This document shows, piece by piece, positions 1 to 11,198 of a stretch of 64,000 nt of DNA. A program made the translations under genes and the position numbers. Under the pieces are notes generated by a model. It did no database searches. It saw only the letters and a program-made list of their open reading frames with translations, and was not told the DNA's origin. Within the stretch, counting starts at the first letter, position 1; the number at the start of each line of letters is the position of its first letter. The stretch covers positions 827,647-891,646 of the forward strand of contig NW_027192197.1 of the NCBI RefSeq assembly GCF_041956535.1, given 5' to 3'. The stretch is from Calcarisporiella thermophila CBS 279.70 (Eukaryota; Calcarisporiellomycota).

Positions 1-972
1 CTCTAATCCCCGTAACAGCTGTCATAAACTAGAGCGAGATAACTAGGGGATACTCGGGGAACATAGGTAAAACTAAAGGTTTATTCAAGAACAAGGTATG
101 TATCTTAGAAGTTCTCCTTAGAGTGTTCCTTTTATACTATAAGATATAATAACTATTTAACCTGTTAACTAATAAAGCTAATGAATACTGGTTTATAACT
201 AGTTCCTAATTAATGTCGGAGCTTGAATATCGTTGGTTAATTAAGGAGAAATTTTGTTGTTAGTGAACGAAGCGGCGGATTAGTTTTTGAATATCAAGTA
301 TTAATTTTTAAGTTCTTATAGTTTAATTTATTCCAAGAAAGCTGTTTTATTCTATATCCCTCCGTACAATTTTCCATGGTATACCCCCAAACTAACGTGA
401 CATTCTGTCTTGTGCTAATGAAAGGATATGTCATAAATTAGGATAAAATATACGAATGAATGGTGATTTTACAGACAGCCAATATTCTAGCCGGTTTAGC
501 GACAGCTACATAGCTCTTTAGTGGCACTGGATTTTTGAAATACAGATTGATGACGGCAATCATCACTAGTAATTGGACAGGAGAATCTAATATTTGCAAG
601 CGATGCACAGCCAACGCAGTGGAAATCATTATCCATGCTTAAATGGAATGCCCTGGCCCTAAATCAGTTATGGTAAGCAGTAGACAGTTACATCTGCCGC
701 ATTCTGAATGATATTGGTTCGCCAATCAATTTCACGATTGTGTTCTTTTAACCATGGCCTTCCAATAATCACGTCAAACCGTCTTTTGACAATACAGTTC
801 ACGAATCATAAACTAAAACTGGCAACTACCTTTGTTCCAATGGTGAAAAATGTGTTCATATCTTTCTTTCACCTCCGCTTTCTGCAATACAGGCAATTCT
901 TTTGTTTAAACCGACGTTCTTCCCTTCGGCATCTGTGAGATAGACCACTACACCACCCCTCCTCCCTCTCCC
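1..972. other. AT-rich gene-free stretch with a tRNA-like fragment
   Basis: No open frame here looks like a gene. On the minus strand around 945-955 there is a good Pol III A-box-like sequence (TGGTGTAGTGG), with flanking tRNA-like sequence at about 915-955. It abuts the 3' end of the SINE at 973-1120, so it may be a truncated neighbouring or nested SINE head. Nothing else is recognisable. Confidence 0.4.
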
Positions 973-1120
973 ATTTTTTTTATTAGGAAGATCTTTATTA
1001 AAATGTTCCTTTTTCGTTCATAATAAATAGGATTGATAAACTCCTCCTTCTCCATTGTTTTTAACAAATGGATTTTATCAAGCTCCGGGGCTCCTAACCA
1101 CTGTGCCATCTAAGGACGGC
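973..1120 (-). mobile_element. SINE copy 1, tRNA-derived head (short copy)
   Basis: Read on the minus strand it starts GCCGTCCTTAGATGGCACAG, the same head as copy 2 at 1888-2201. It ends in a tail with AATAAAGATCTTCCT followed by an A-run (T-run 974-981 on the plus strand). It is about 148 bp, roughly half the length of copy 2, because the body between head and tail, including the B box, is missing. I see no convincing target-site duplication. Shared head and tail make it a member of the same non-autonomous element family. Confidence 0.65.
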
Positions 1121-1871
1121 GGACGGCTTCCCCCAGTGCCGTGAGGTTTAATAGGGCAAAATCAACGATTATAATGCTAATTTATTAAAAAATTTCATGT
1201 TGCGACGAATATATGTCTAATAAGGTCTATCCCGACAATCCTCTAGCTATCCCTAAGCTCTTGATTGTCCTTCCTTAAACACTTCAGAAGACTAATAAAC
1301 GACACAAAGTGGATTGTAAACTAATCCGGTTCTATCTCAATACAAAATAGCACGTCTTTTATTGTAAATGAAATATCGGTCTTTTTATACTGTTGTTAAC
1401 ATATCACATAGGGAAAAATATAAATAATAAAAGTAATAAAATGGCATCATCTCAATATAATAAACTTATTATAAAATAAGGTTGGCGTAATAAACAACCG
1501 TATAATATTAAATATTCTCACAAAAGGGCTCAGTTAAAGAAATAAAGATAAAGTGATCAAGTCACAAAAGCTAAGCCTCCATTCTCTACTACTGCGCCAT
1601 TGATCCATTTAGTTCCAAATTTCCTCACAACATTCATGACATAAATTCGGTAGGGATAATCTAGGATAATTGGGACAGGGATAAGGGAATAGAGGATTTA
1701 TTACAGAAAACCAAGGAAGAGGAATATATTCATAGTACTCCGGGGATGATTATTCTCTTCTTACAATGTTCTCAAAGAGTATCCCTTTATATAGGGTGAA
1801 GCATGACCAATGAAATAAACTAATAACGGGAATTCAAATTAATATAATCTTAATACTTGTTTGCGGCTGCA
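1121..1871. other. AT-rich gene-free stretch
   Basis: Low-GC sequence between the two SINE copies with stops in all frames. I see no gene, RNA or repeat in it. Confidence 0.5.
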
Positions 1872-1887
1872 CTTGCGTCGTAGTCGG
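1872..1887. repeat. Target-site duplication, left copy (SINE copy 2)
   Basis: CTTGCGTCGTAGTCGG here is repeated exactly at 2202-2217, directly flanking the SINE between them. A 16-bp direct repeat is the expected scar of LINE-type target-primed reverse transcription. Confidence 0.9.
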
Positions 1888-2201
1888 TTTTTTTTTTGAG
1901 ATTGAAGGATCTTTTATTGAAAAGTCTCCTATACAAGTTAAATGAAAGGATTTGCACGCTATTTCTAACGCTCGGCCATTGCTTACATGTATTTCTTCTG
2001 ACAAGTCACTATATTAAACGTATTTCTTTGTTTTCTGAGGACGATCAATATCAAATTATTAAGAACGAAGTAGCTTATAGCTCAATTCCTAGAGTATGTC
2101 CCGGACCCATCTCTAGTACAGGTGCCGTCGCCGGGAATTGAACCCAGCACACATTGGTTAAGCCCCGGGGCCCTTAACCACTGTGCTATCCAGGGACGGC
2201 T
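1888..2201 (-). mobile_element. SINE copy 2, full length, tRNA-headed, with TSD
   Basis: On the minus strand the element starts GCCGTCCCTGGATAGCACAG and carries an A-box-like segment (about 2175-2192) and a B box (GGGTTCAATTCCCGGC, about 2130-2146), so the head derives from a tRNA. The anticodon arm is degenerate, so it is not a working tRNA. A body of about 230 bp of unrelated sequence follows, then a tail containing ACTTGTATAGGAGACTTTTC and AATAAAAGATCC, and an A-run (T-run 1888-1897). Exact 16-bp direct repeats flank it. The tail recurs in copies 1 and 3, which suggests mobilisation by a partner LINE recognising that tail. Confidence 0.88.
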
Positions 2202-2217
2202 CTTGCGTCGTAGTCGG
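2202..2217. repeat. Target-site duplication, right copy (SINE copy 2)
   Basis: Exact repeat of the 16 bases at 1872-1887, directly at the head end of the SINE. Confidence 0.9.
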
Positions 2218-2283
2218 GTGCCGGAGGGTAGTCTTTAATCTCGTTGGGCTTCATATTTGATTCAGTTTATGATATTCAAGCAA

Positions 2284-2300
2284 GCTCTAGTGGCGTAATT

Positions 2301-2340
<40 letters not shown>

Positions 2341-2357
2341 GAGTCCACCCTTGAGCG
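2284..2357 (+). tRNA. tRNA-Asn (GTT)
   Basis: A complete 74-nt cloverleaf. The anticodon stem is TTCGG/CCGAA with loop CTGTTAA, so the anticodon is GTT (Asn). The T arm is GGTGG-TTCGAGT-CCACC. The acceptor stem GCTCTAG/CTTGAGC pairs apart from one T-T mismatch. There is no intron. A T-rich Pol III stop (TATTTT) follows within 10 nt. Only 67 bp separate it from the SINE duplication. Confidence 0.93.
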
Positions 2358-2890
2358 CTCTTATTTTGTTTATTTTATTAATTAATTTCTAACTAGTTTA
2401 TGTCTATACCTAAATAAGAGTTCCTTTTGTTTTATTTATTTTTCTTTTCGTTTCACCTATGCTCTTTAAAATGCAATCCTAATATTCTGCAACAATAAGA
2501 GTGAACCATGTATATTTCTGTCGCTTAAGCCTCTTCTAGAACTACATAATCTATTAATATGAGGGTTTTTGACATGGTAGGGGAAGATATTAGCGAAGGT
2601 GGAAATCTAAAAGGGTTTCGCTAGGAAAAACCAGCACAATTGCTAATTTAAATAGGATCCCAATATAATTCAATTTTTCACTCCGCTTTTTTAAAGTGTT
2701 TTTCATGATATTCTTTTTATTCTATAATTAGTGGAGTTTTCGAATTGTTCTCTTGCATTCCTCCTCCCTCCTTTTTTCCCCTCTTGATTCTCTTTTATTA
2801 TACTGGGATTTTGTAATAGTATTAGTTGGTATATCTTGTTTTTGATCTGCTCATTTACCTTTTTTTGAAATTCATCAAGATTGCAAAGGT
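2358..2890. other. Intergenic, promoter side of the TMF1-like gene
   Basis: AT-rich spacer between tRNA-Asn and the TMF1-like start. It contains pyrimidine-rich runs near 2755-2800. I see no other feature. Confidence 0.5.
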
Positions 2891-5800
2891 ATGAATTTCT
2901 TTAGCGAAGGGGGAGCAACAGGCACAGGCGGAGGGGATACCAATACGGGCAACAGCTGGGGATTCTTCAAACAGGCAAAAGCAATTGTTGCCCAGATGGA
3001 TGGGTTTGTTTCTCAGCCTTCAACAACCAATGATGAAGACGAGAGAGAGAGTAGTATGTGGATCTGTCTAGTATTAATTTGCTGAATCCATGAATGAATT
3101 GTAATTTTATTAATACCAGATGTACTCATCGATCCAATCACTGGCTACATTGAAGAAAGTCCACGAGACCAGCATACAATCTCCCCTCCTACATTACAAT
3201 CCGCACCCTACACGTCTTCAGAATTAGGTGCCCCAAGTGATAATAAGCAAACACAAGCACGAGTACATAGCAGCGATGATCTGCAACGGCGCCTAAATGC
3301 AACAATGCAGCGGTTCCGAGCTACGCCTTCTTCAACATCTTCTCCTTCTCCTTCTTCTCCGTCGCCTCTAACCATTAAAGAAACGAAAAATGTGGAGACA
3401 ATTGAGGATGTTAGCGGAGAAACAAAGGGCATTTCGACCGATTCCAAGAAGTCAAATCCAGCTGTAGATGAACAGGAGCGTGAGACGGAGAAAATGACAG
3501 AAGGAAATGATACAATACCCAATTCTACCAATGATTCTATTCCAGACAAGCATGTAGATACAGAGGAACGCACTGATAACGACACAATAAGAATAACCAA
3601 TGCTAGGGCTAACCAAGACAGCAGCGATAGTCCAGCTTCACCGCATCAAAATGGAACCCAAAGCGCAGGACCATTGTCACATAGTATTCCTGACGCAGCT
3701 ACTAATCACAATTCTGGCACTGGTCCAGATGTCAAGGCAATGCATTCAATACCTAAGTCGCCTGCCAATGCGGAGGAATCGGCTGAAATATTGAGACGGA
3801 TTATTGAACAGCGTGAAAAGCAACTTATGAATGCAATGGAGCAGAACGCTGAACTGAACAGCGAACTAGAGCAGGAACGTAGTAAAGTGCGTGAAATCGA
3901 GAATCGACGAAATAAAGAAGTGGAGACAATGATGGCGCAAGTAATGTCACTTGAAACGCAAATAAAAGTTTGTATCCTTTTGTTTCCAGGCCCATGCATC
4001 GAAGCAAATTCATGCTTATTCTATTCTAGGAATGGGATTCAATGCGCTCGAAAGGTTTGAGTGGATCTGCCGCTGGCCTCCAGAAGATGATTGAAGAGCA
4101 AAAGCAACAGCTCGCGGAAAAGGAGGAGAAGATCTCGGGACTCTTACAAGAAGGTAAGGAAAATTTAAGGAGCAAGCAGAAATGTCACCCACATTTCCTT
4201 TCTTTTGGTACTCTTAGGAGAGAAGCTATCGAAAAACGAATTAAAGAATTTGAACACTATCAAAAAGCTACGAGCAGAGCGCACTGAACAAGAAAAGCAA
4301 ATGAACGATCTTCAAAAGCGTTTCGAAAAACTCACCTCGGATCATGCTGATCTACAGTCGAAATTGACGCGAGCAACGGAAGCGGAAAAGCGAGCTAATG
4401 ATCGAGCAAAGCAGCTGTCAGACACAAGCGACCGACATTTGAAGCAAATTAACAGGCTGGAAGCCGAGCTGGCTTCATTAAAGGAGACAAATGTAAACTT
4501 GCAGGTTGCGCTGGATCGCGCACGATTAGATTTAACAGAGGCACGAAAAGCTGGTGAGGATGCAAGCTCACAGGCTCAGAGCTCTGCACTTGAAAAGGAA
4601 CTCAAGGCGAACGAGGAGTTGCATCGAACTCTTGAAGCCGAGCGGAACAAAGCAAATGAGATGGAGCAGAATCTCCGACGCGAACTGCTGCAATTGCGCG
4701 CTGCCATTTCAAACGCACAAGAGCAGATCCGCCGCCAGGAGGAAGACGCGCGTCACGAGATCGAGTCATTGTATTCACGACTTCATGTTGCTGAAACACG
4801 AGGCGACGATTTGGCTGTAAGTGTGCAGGAAGCAACACGGCCACTACTACGCCAAATCGAATCGCTGCAGTCCCAACACTCCCATGCCCTCAAAAACTGG
4901 AATACGGTAGAGAAAAATCTAACTGCGCGTCTTCAGGAGGCGGAGCTTGAGCGGGAAAAGGCCGAGAAATCGGCACGTTCTTCGCTAGAGCGACTTGAAG
5001 AACTTTCAGGGATGGTTTCCAGTTTGGAGGGTCAATTAACGGCGGAGCGAAGAGAGCGTGCGAAGCAGCGCTCAGAATTTGAAGCAGTGACTATGCGAGT
5101 CAAAGAACTGGAAACGCGTGCAGAGACGGCCGAATCGAATCTTGCAGAGACACGTACGAAGAGCGTGCAGGAGCTTGAAAAAATGAGGCGGGAGCACGAG
5201 CAGGATCTTAAGCATGCAGTTGAAAGGGAGCGTTTACTCATGGAAGAGAAATACCGGCGAGAGGCCGCTTCGGCTTCCTCACCTAGTGCAGCAAATTTGA
5301 ACGCTGCAGCTGGACCCGTGGTCGTTGACCAAGAGCATGCCGCCTCCTATTCTCCAGAAACACGACGAAAACTGACAAATCGACCATTAATTACGACCGT
5401 GGAGGTTGTCGGCTCCCCGCGTTTACCAACGTCTCCTCCAGCTCGCTCCTTAAGTGCTGGTGCAGTCCGACCCGAGGAGAGCCTGGCAGAAGGCACTGAA
5501 GCATACAGTGCGCGATCTAGCCTTGACAGCACAACATATCCTGCATCGACAACCTCGGGAGGCCTACTAACTTCGGGGGCTCCGTCGACGGTGATAGTCG
5601 AGCGGCTTCAATCCAATATACGATACCTCGAGGGCCAGATCGGATCGCTGCAGGTGCAGCTGCAGAGTTCAAACCAAACCAGAGACGAGTTGATGGAGGA
5701 GCTCCTGAAGTTGGAATCGGTCCGGGACGCAGCGGCGCGTTTGCCTCAAGTAGAAAAGGAGATGGAGGAGCTCAACTTCCGCTACCAGACCACGCTTGAG

Positions 5801-5932
5801 CTGCTTGGAGAAAAAACGGAGAAGGCCATCGAGCTGCAGGCGGATTTGGATGACGTCAAGGAGGCGTATCGGGAACAGATTCAACAGCTCCTTGCGAGAA
5901 TCGAAGTTCTGGAGAGGGATAAATCTGGCTAG
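2891..5932 (+). CDS. TMF1/Sgm1-like coiled-coil golgin
   Basis: TMF/Sgm1 proteins are Golgi-associated golgins that act in Rab6-linked vesicle tethering. I read four exons: 2891-3053, 3120-3967, 4030-4153 and 4218-5932. All junctions keep frame and give 949 residues. The acidic, Ser/Thr-rich N-terminal third (about 50-260) looks disordered. Long coiled coils follow from about residue 280. Around 375-400 is the family's first conserved block, with EKLSKNELKNLNTIKKLRAE. The last ~115 residues (from VIVERLQSNIRYLEGQI to ARIEVLERDKSG) match the C-terminal TMF domain in position and style. A Ser/Pro-rich spacer precedes it. The start is the first ATG and gives a short conserved-looking N-terminus (MNFFSEGG). 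The family call is strong; function in this species is inferred. Confidence 0.9.
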
Positions 5933-6605
5933 ATATAGGGGAGGGTTTCTTAAATGGCTGGGCTATTTTGTTTGATTTAATTTCATTTTGTGTTGAGTTC
6001 CCCTACCCAGGGACCAGTTGGTCGGCTGGCTGTCGATGTCCACCCTTGTTTATTATTTTATTTGTCTTGATATGATAAATGAAAAAGAGTAAAAACAGGA
6101 AACACGGTGCGGGACATCCTCTATTGAAGCATTGGCTCTCTTGTGAGAGAGCGAGCGAGTGCTTACATGTGTTATTCTCGCTTGTCCACCTTTTCTACCT
6201 TGGGTCTAGAGCCAAGGATCCACCGGCGCAAAGTTGCGACCCCTCCATATCCTGTGCCTTCGCTAATGCGTTCAGAAGAAGGTGCCGTGGCTGTGAAAGT
6301 ATTGGCGGGTGCCACGGACGCTGCCGCTACTGGAGTCGAGGAAGAGGTAAGTGCAGAAGAGGAAGTTGACTTCGACACTCCAACCGCCTCGAAGTTAACG
6401 CCACCACCCGTCGTCACCGTTGCAAAATAGGACGGCGATTCGCGATTAAGGGCTGGGACGGGAGGCACAGGTTCTTTAGAGAGGGTATCAGCTCTTTTTT
6501 GCTCCCTACTCCGTGCAAGTGAAGAGGTGGCTCTACAAAATATCCATGTCAAAAGCAAGGGGCCATAAGCTGTCATTCCAAAATATATGATCCAGTGTTC
6601 ACCAC
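5933..6605. other. Intergenic between convergent TMF1-like and AIM24 genes
   Basis: About 670 bp between two convergent genes, presumably holding both 3' UTRs. Overlapping open frames exist on both strands (6143-6430 plus, 6172-6609 minus). Neither has a convincing start or a recognisable product, so I treat them as chance. Confidence 0.5.
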
Positions 6606-8053
6606 TCACAGTTTTAGTCCTTCAAAGGTGGGTTCCACTCTAGAGGCAAGATAGAAGTCTAATCAAGTGTTAGAATATAAGTTTTTCATAGCCATGGAAG
6701 GGAAAGGTGGGAGGAAGGGGGAGAAGGGAAAGCCGGAAAGTGATGAGAATGGATGAAGTTGCTTACCTCCTGGGCCCTTTAATCGCACAAATTCCTAAAT
6801 TGAAATAAACCCATTTGGTGAATTGAACTCAGTGTGATGCTCTACTGAGGGCAGCCTACCTGATTCCCAATGAGCCATGTCTTCAATTTCGCGGAAACTC
6901 TAGACACAGAGTCTACAATACCTTTCACGTAAGGGTTGCTAAGAGTATTTCGCACAGCAGAGTATTGGTTCAGTCGAGAGCCCGTTGAGCGAGGCAATGC
7001 TTTCGTGGGGTTGGTGCGAGCGTCCCAGGCAATCAAAAGTCTAACGATCGTGGTCGTATTAGCACGAGTCATTTTGAGAGCGAGAGCAAATAGATTCGTT
7101 CTTACTTTGGATGTACTAGATATTCCTCGCCCACGCCAAGCACCAGCCGGTAAATGCCTCCGTAGCCAGAGATGGCTAATGGCCCACGCCCTGTGATATG
7201 ATGTGTGAACGAATTGAATAATCCCTTTGGAAAGAACAATCGCGTAAATGCATTGAATTGAGATTCAGGATAGAGTGCCAAATACCACGCCAGAGCCCTT
7301 CATTCCGCGAACGCCAACCTGCACCACCACCCGTGGTCCCTTGGCCAGGAATGAATCCCGTCTTACATAATAAGCAGAGGTGCCATCCATTTGTATAGCG
7401 GCAATATCCGAAACTCGCCGAGGAGCCAACAGTATATCTCCAGATAGATTTCCAGTAGAGAACTATGGCAAAAGTGATATTAACATCCAGTTTGAGAATT
7501 AAAATGAGAATTGACTGTCTTACTTTTTGATAATATAGAGTGTCACCAACTAATTTTCGGCTTATAGCTTTGAGTACATTGCCATCGGTAGTAAAATCAG
7601 CATGCACATCGCTAGAAAGTCCAAGCGCGCTTCCAGAAGCTGCAGTTATCTCGGAGTTAGGTAGAAGTTTTACCAGAAGCGCCGATCCCAATCCGGCAGA
7701 CACCACTTGAAAACTCGGATCAGGTATCCCAGGAGTGACCCATTTCGATCCCGAATTGATGTCTTACAATTCAAGTGAAAGAGAACGCAAAATGAATAAA
7801 TATATATTCCATTCAACATGGCAACCCTAGAATTACCTTCAGACTGTTTTGAAATTGTAGTTGCTGGCCAGTTCTCCGTTGCTTTATTCTCATGCGTATC
7901 ACTCACTTTGCGGTCAAGTGTCGATACGCCCTGCACGCGCTTGGATGCCGCCGTCAGATGGGGTGCTGGCGAGTTGTAAGCGAGACCAGCATAGGAACGC
8001 GTGAGCAATGCATAGGATAGGGAGTAGCGCACCGGTAATGCGGTGAGCTTCAT
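6606..8053 (-). CDS. AIM24: AIM24-family mitochondrial protein
   Basis: Yeast Aim24 is a mitochondrial inner-membrane protein that supports MICOS and respiratory growth. Seven exons, reading down the minus strand: 8053-7837, 7762-7524, 7462-7286, 7224-7106, 7040-6860, 6794-6767 and 6658-6606, giving 337 residues. Recognisable pieces are FQVVSAGLGSALLVKLLPNS, the Gly-rich core ending GVRGMKGSGV|GLFNSF, then GPLAISGYGGIYRLVLGVGE, LLIAWDARTNP and the C-terminal FVRLKGPGDFYLASRVEP. The last exons are only 28 and 53 nt. I start at 8053 because MKLTALPVRYSLSYALLTRS looks like a mitochondrial presequence. An in-frame upstream ATG at 8215 would add a hydrophobic, secretory-type N-terminus. The first intron uses an AAG acceptor. 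Confidence 0.88.
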
Positions 8054-8509
8054 TTGGGATATCGACTGGCACTGAATCCTAATGCACTCGTTATTTTTCT
8101 CGCTATTCGCGAATCCACTATTAGCACACTCCAATGCTGCGCCGTGAAAAATCGGGCCTAAAAGCCACAGAAGGATAAAAAATATCGATTCGGGTAGGAA
8201 CCCCTTTAGAAACACCTACATAACTTGAAGGCGGCCATACTGCCATTGTCATACTATTCGTGCTATTCCAACGCGTTCCGCCCTATCTCTCCTTACATAA
8301 GTTAATAGAATAGACTATAAACAAACAAACAAGAATTCCAAATAATGTTTATTCCATCTTGTATCCCACTGAAAGACAAGCGCAGAGAAAGCATACATAC
8401 ACAAAGCAGTAACATTAAAAAAAAAATAAGCAAAACGAAATTAGCATTACTATTAATAATAAATAATTCATGGCGACCAAGTGTCTCGACCCATTTCGCA
8501 GCTTCCGCA

Positions 8510-9745
8510 CTAGGTTGAAAAATCCGGAAAGAGGGTGTCGATCTGGGGATATTTCCTGCCAAGCAGCCTTAAAAACTCAGCGTCCACGTCCTGCGCAGCC
8601 GCCACATTCAGCTCTCTCAACTGAGGTAATCCCTGCACCAACCTTATTACGTCTGACTTGGATAGCCGACTTGCGTACAAATGCAAAACTTCTAATTTCG
8701 CGCACTTGAGCAGCCGTTCGACGCTGATATTGGTAACAGAGGGGTTTTCCTTGGCCATGAGGAGCAGCAGGCACCGGATGTTGGGACAATGGGAGGCCAA
8801 TATTTCGAGCAGTGTATCATTCAGACTCATTCCAGGTGTGCCGGACAAACCACCGGCTCTAAACTCCAACAAATCTGGCGACTCAGTGAGCAGGTTGCGG
8901 AGCGCTTTGCTGCTTCCTGCCTCATTGGTCACTCGAGGACATTGGCGCACGTCGATGACCACCATGCCCCGCAGACAACCCACACTTCGCCAGCTGATTT
9001 GTGAGCATCTCCGCACTTCTAACTGGCAAAGCTCCGTTAAACCCTTTTGCTGTAGCTCGCCGGCCGTGAATATGGTTGCATCGGTCAAACGCTCGCAATT
9101 AGAGGCGTTTAAGATCTGGAGGTTCTGGCATCGCTTTAAAATGGCCACAAGAGACCGGTCTGTAACCTTACAACCTGCCACACTTAGAGCCTGCAATCCA
9201 GTGCAGTTTTCCGCTATGGCCAACAGAGTAAGATCATTGACGGCCTGACACCGTGTCAACTCTAATTCTTTCAAGTGTTTCCAATGTGGAATCAGGCTTA
9301 TAATCTCTGCGCGACATCCTGTTAGGTTAACCTGCATGACTTCAGTACAGGTATTAAACAGTCGCTCCAGCTGCTCCTCTGTTACAGTGTCGCGTAGCTG
9401 AGTACGCGTATGTTGCGGGGTGCGATCAATATTGGCACTCAGATCGATGACGCTAACTAAATTTCGGCCCATGTTGACATTGTCCAGGAAAGCTTCGAAT
9501 GATTTGAGAGATTTGAAGCGGGGCTGGTCGTACAATAGTGATAGAGCCAGTTTGTGCCAGCTCTTATTAACCATGGTGCAAGTGGCGAGGGTGGCCTGTG
9601 ACGTGGAGAGGTAAGAGAGGATATAAGAGATTATTTCGTCGGTTAGGAGCTCATGCGATCGATGGGGAGCAAGATACTGATCGCCCGTGGATCTCCAAGA
9701 AGGCGGTGTACGTGGTGACTCTTGGTTCATCGCTATTTCTATCAT
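8510..9745 (-). CDS. F-box / leucine-rich-repeat protein
   Basis: Single exon, 411 residues. The F-box spans about residues 30-75 (HELLTDEIISYILSYLSTSQ ... VNKSWHKLALSLLY). It is followed by about ten AMN1/FBXL-type cysteine-containing LRRs (for example LQALSVAGCKVTDRSLVAIL and LQILNASNCERLTDATIF). Such proteins are substrate receptors of SCF ubiquitin ligases: the F-box binds Skp1 and the LRR arc binds the target. The target cannot be read from sequence. The first ATG (9745) is used; a second in-frame Met lies 5 codons in. It is divergent from the DNA glycosylase gene, with about 200 bp between the starts. Confidence 0.9.
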   Translation of the reverse strand: MIEIAMNQESPRTPPSWRSTGDQYLAPHRSHELLTDEIISYILSYLSTSQATLATCTMVNKSWHKLALSLLYDQPRFKSLKSFEAFLDNVNMGRNLVSVIDLSANIDRTPQHTRTQLRDTVTEEQLERLFNTCTEVMQVNLTGCRAEIISLIPHWKHLKELELTRCQAVNDLTLLAIAENCTGLQALSVAGCKVTDRSLVAILKRCQNLQILNASNCERLTDATIFTAGELQQKGLTELCQLEVRRCSQISWRSVGCLRGMVVIDVRQCPRVTNEAGSSKALRNLLTESPDLLEFRAGGLSGTPGMSLNDTLLEILASHCPNIRCLLLLMAKENPSVTNISVERLLKCAKLEVLHLYASRLSKSDVIRLVQGLPQLRELNVAAAQDVDAEFLRLLGRKYPQIDTLFPDFST

Positions 9746-9951
9746 CGATCTCTTTGTTCCGTTGCAACAGTTTTTTTTTCTGATCCCTATTAAAGTGGAA
9801 TTTTGGACTTCATCGAGATGAATTCCTTCGAGGTCGCGAGTGATTCAGTTCAGCCTAAACTGGAAGATTTTATTTTCCTTTTTTATTGGAATGACTACGA
9901 AGGAGTCACTACTGTGGATCTATTTAAGGTCTATTTTCATGGAGCTAGAAT

Positions 9952-11198
9952 ATGCCCCTTGGATTGAACAAAATCATTCCTATGGCGGCTGCAGTAGAGA
10001 GACGCCGTAGTGCACGGCTACTTTCCAAGGGGTTATCCCAAGCTAATATGAACACTATTCTCAAACAATCCAAGACGAGCATTATTCAGAAGAAGCGTGT
10101 GCAACCGAAAAAGGTATCCTAGCTCTGAGGTGTTCGCTTGTTTATTCTTCAAACTTAGCTCTCGAGTTGATGCTAGGCTGTCTCCAAAGGAAATAAAGAG
10201 AATCCCCCCTTAGAAAATGCTGAAACGATTACCACAACTACTGATATCTCCATATCCCGAGAACTCCACATTCCGGCGCCCTTTGATTATGACACAGCCA
10301 TGCGTACCCTCACCAAAGCAGATCCACTTCTCGCCCCCCTCATCCAACAGTACCCTTGCACTCCATTCCTTGATGAACCATTGCATCCCTCACAGACATT
10401 TAGCACGCTCATTCGTTCTATTATTTTTCAGCAATTGAGCGGAAAAGTGGCCTCCACGATCATGTATCGCTTTGTGCAGCTCTTTCACGAGGAAGAGCTG
10501 CCAAAGGACTACGACGAGAAGGCGACCATAGTGAAATGGTTTCCGAGCCCAGAGAGTATTTTGGAGAAATCCGTTGGAGAGCTGAGGAAGGTTGGATTAT
10601 CCGAGCGAAAGGTTGGCTATTCCACCGATCTGAGGAGGAGGAAGAGGATCTCCCCATTTATCTCTTCTCTTATCTTGTTGAATCTAGGCCTCCTATATCC
10701 AAGATTTAGCTCAAAAGTTCAAGGATAAGGAAATCGAAGGCGAAAAGCTATTCACCATGACCGATGAGGAAATTTCCAAGACTCTGTGTGCCGTGAAGGG
10801 AATCGGCCAGTGGTAATGTTCAATGGGATTGTGGATTCCATGCCTCCTTTACTAAATGCATTATTCCATATTCAAGGACGGTCGACATGTTCCTGATGTT
10901 TCACATGAAGGTCTCTCTCGTTTTGTGTAGCTTTGTTGTGTGTGATTAGGCTGACCCCTTTGATTTTGTATCACCGTAGAGAACCGATGTGCTTCCCGTG
11001 CTCGACCTCGGGGTCCAAAAGGGCGTCTACCATCACTTTGGCCTCTCGAAAAAAGAGCGAGGAGGAAACGGTAAAACGCGACCCGCATTGCCGAAACCAG
11101 ACGAAATGCGAGCGCTGACGGAAAAATGGCGACCCTTTAGAAGTATTGGGTCCTGGTATATGTGGAAGACGATGGACACCGTGCTGATGGAAAAATGA
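9952..11198 (+). CDS. MAG1: DNA-3-methyladenine glycosylase (HhH-GPD, MAG1 type)
   Basis: Base-excision repair enzyme that removes alkylated purines such as 3-methyladenine. Five exons: 9952-10113, 10177-10611, 10688-10812, 10877-10910 and 10980-11198, giving 324 residues. The N-terminal ~55 residues are basic and could be a targeting or nuclear-localisation region. The core has LIRSIIFQQLSGKVASTIMY, FPSPESILEKS, the helix-hairpin-helix stretch CAVKGIGQW|TVDMFLMFHM and VLPVLDLGVQKG, whose Asp is the expected catalytic residue. The C-terminus has RPFRSIGSWYMWK. Intron 2 has the unusual donor GTTGGC, and exon 4 is only 34 nt; both are needed to keep the conserved frame. Confidence 0.9.

Noticed and set aside
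3972-3981. GTATCCTTTT, a perfect U12 donor string, inside TMF1-like intron 2
   Set aside because: Using it leaves the exon in a phase that creates a stop at the next exon, and there is no U12 branch site; GTTTGT at 3968 keeps the frame.
6172-6609. Open frame on the minus strand of about 145 codons, just downstream of AIM24
   Set aside because: Its apparent start is GTG and overlaps the AIM24 stop; no recognisable product; plus-strand frames in the same place are equally open.
6800-6850. tRNA-like sequence (GAGTTCAATTCACC) inside AIM24 intron 5
   Set aside because: The intron is only 65 nt and the match is limited to a B-box-like core; likely chance.
10114-10176. GTATCCT donor in glycosylase intron 1, similar to a U12 GT-AG donor
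   Set aside because: No TTCCTTAAC-like branch site at the right distance from the acceptor; treated as a U2-type intron.
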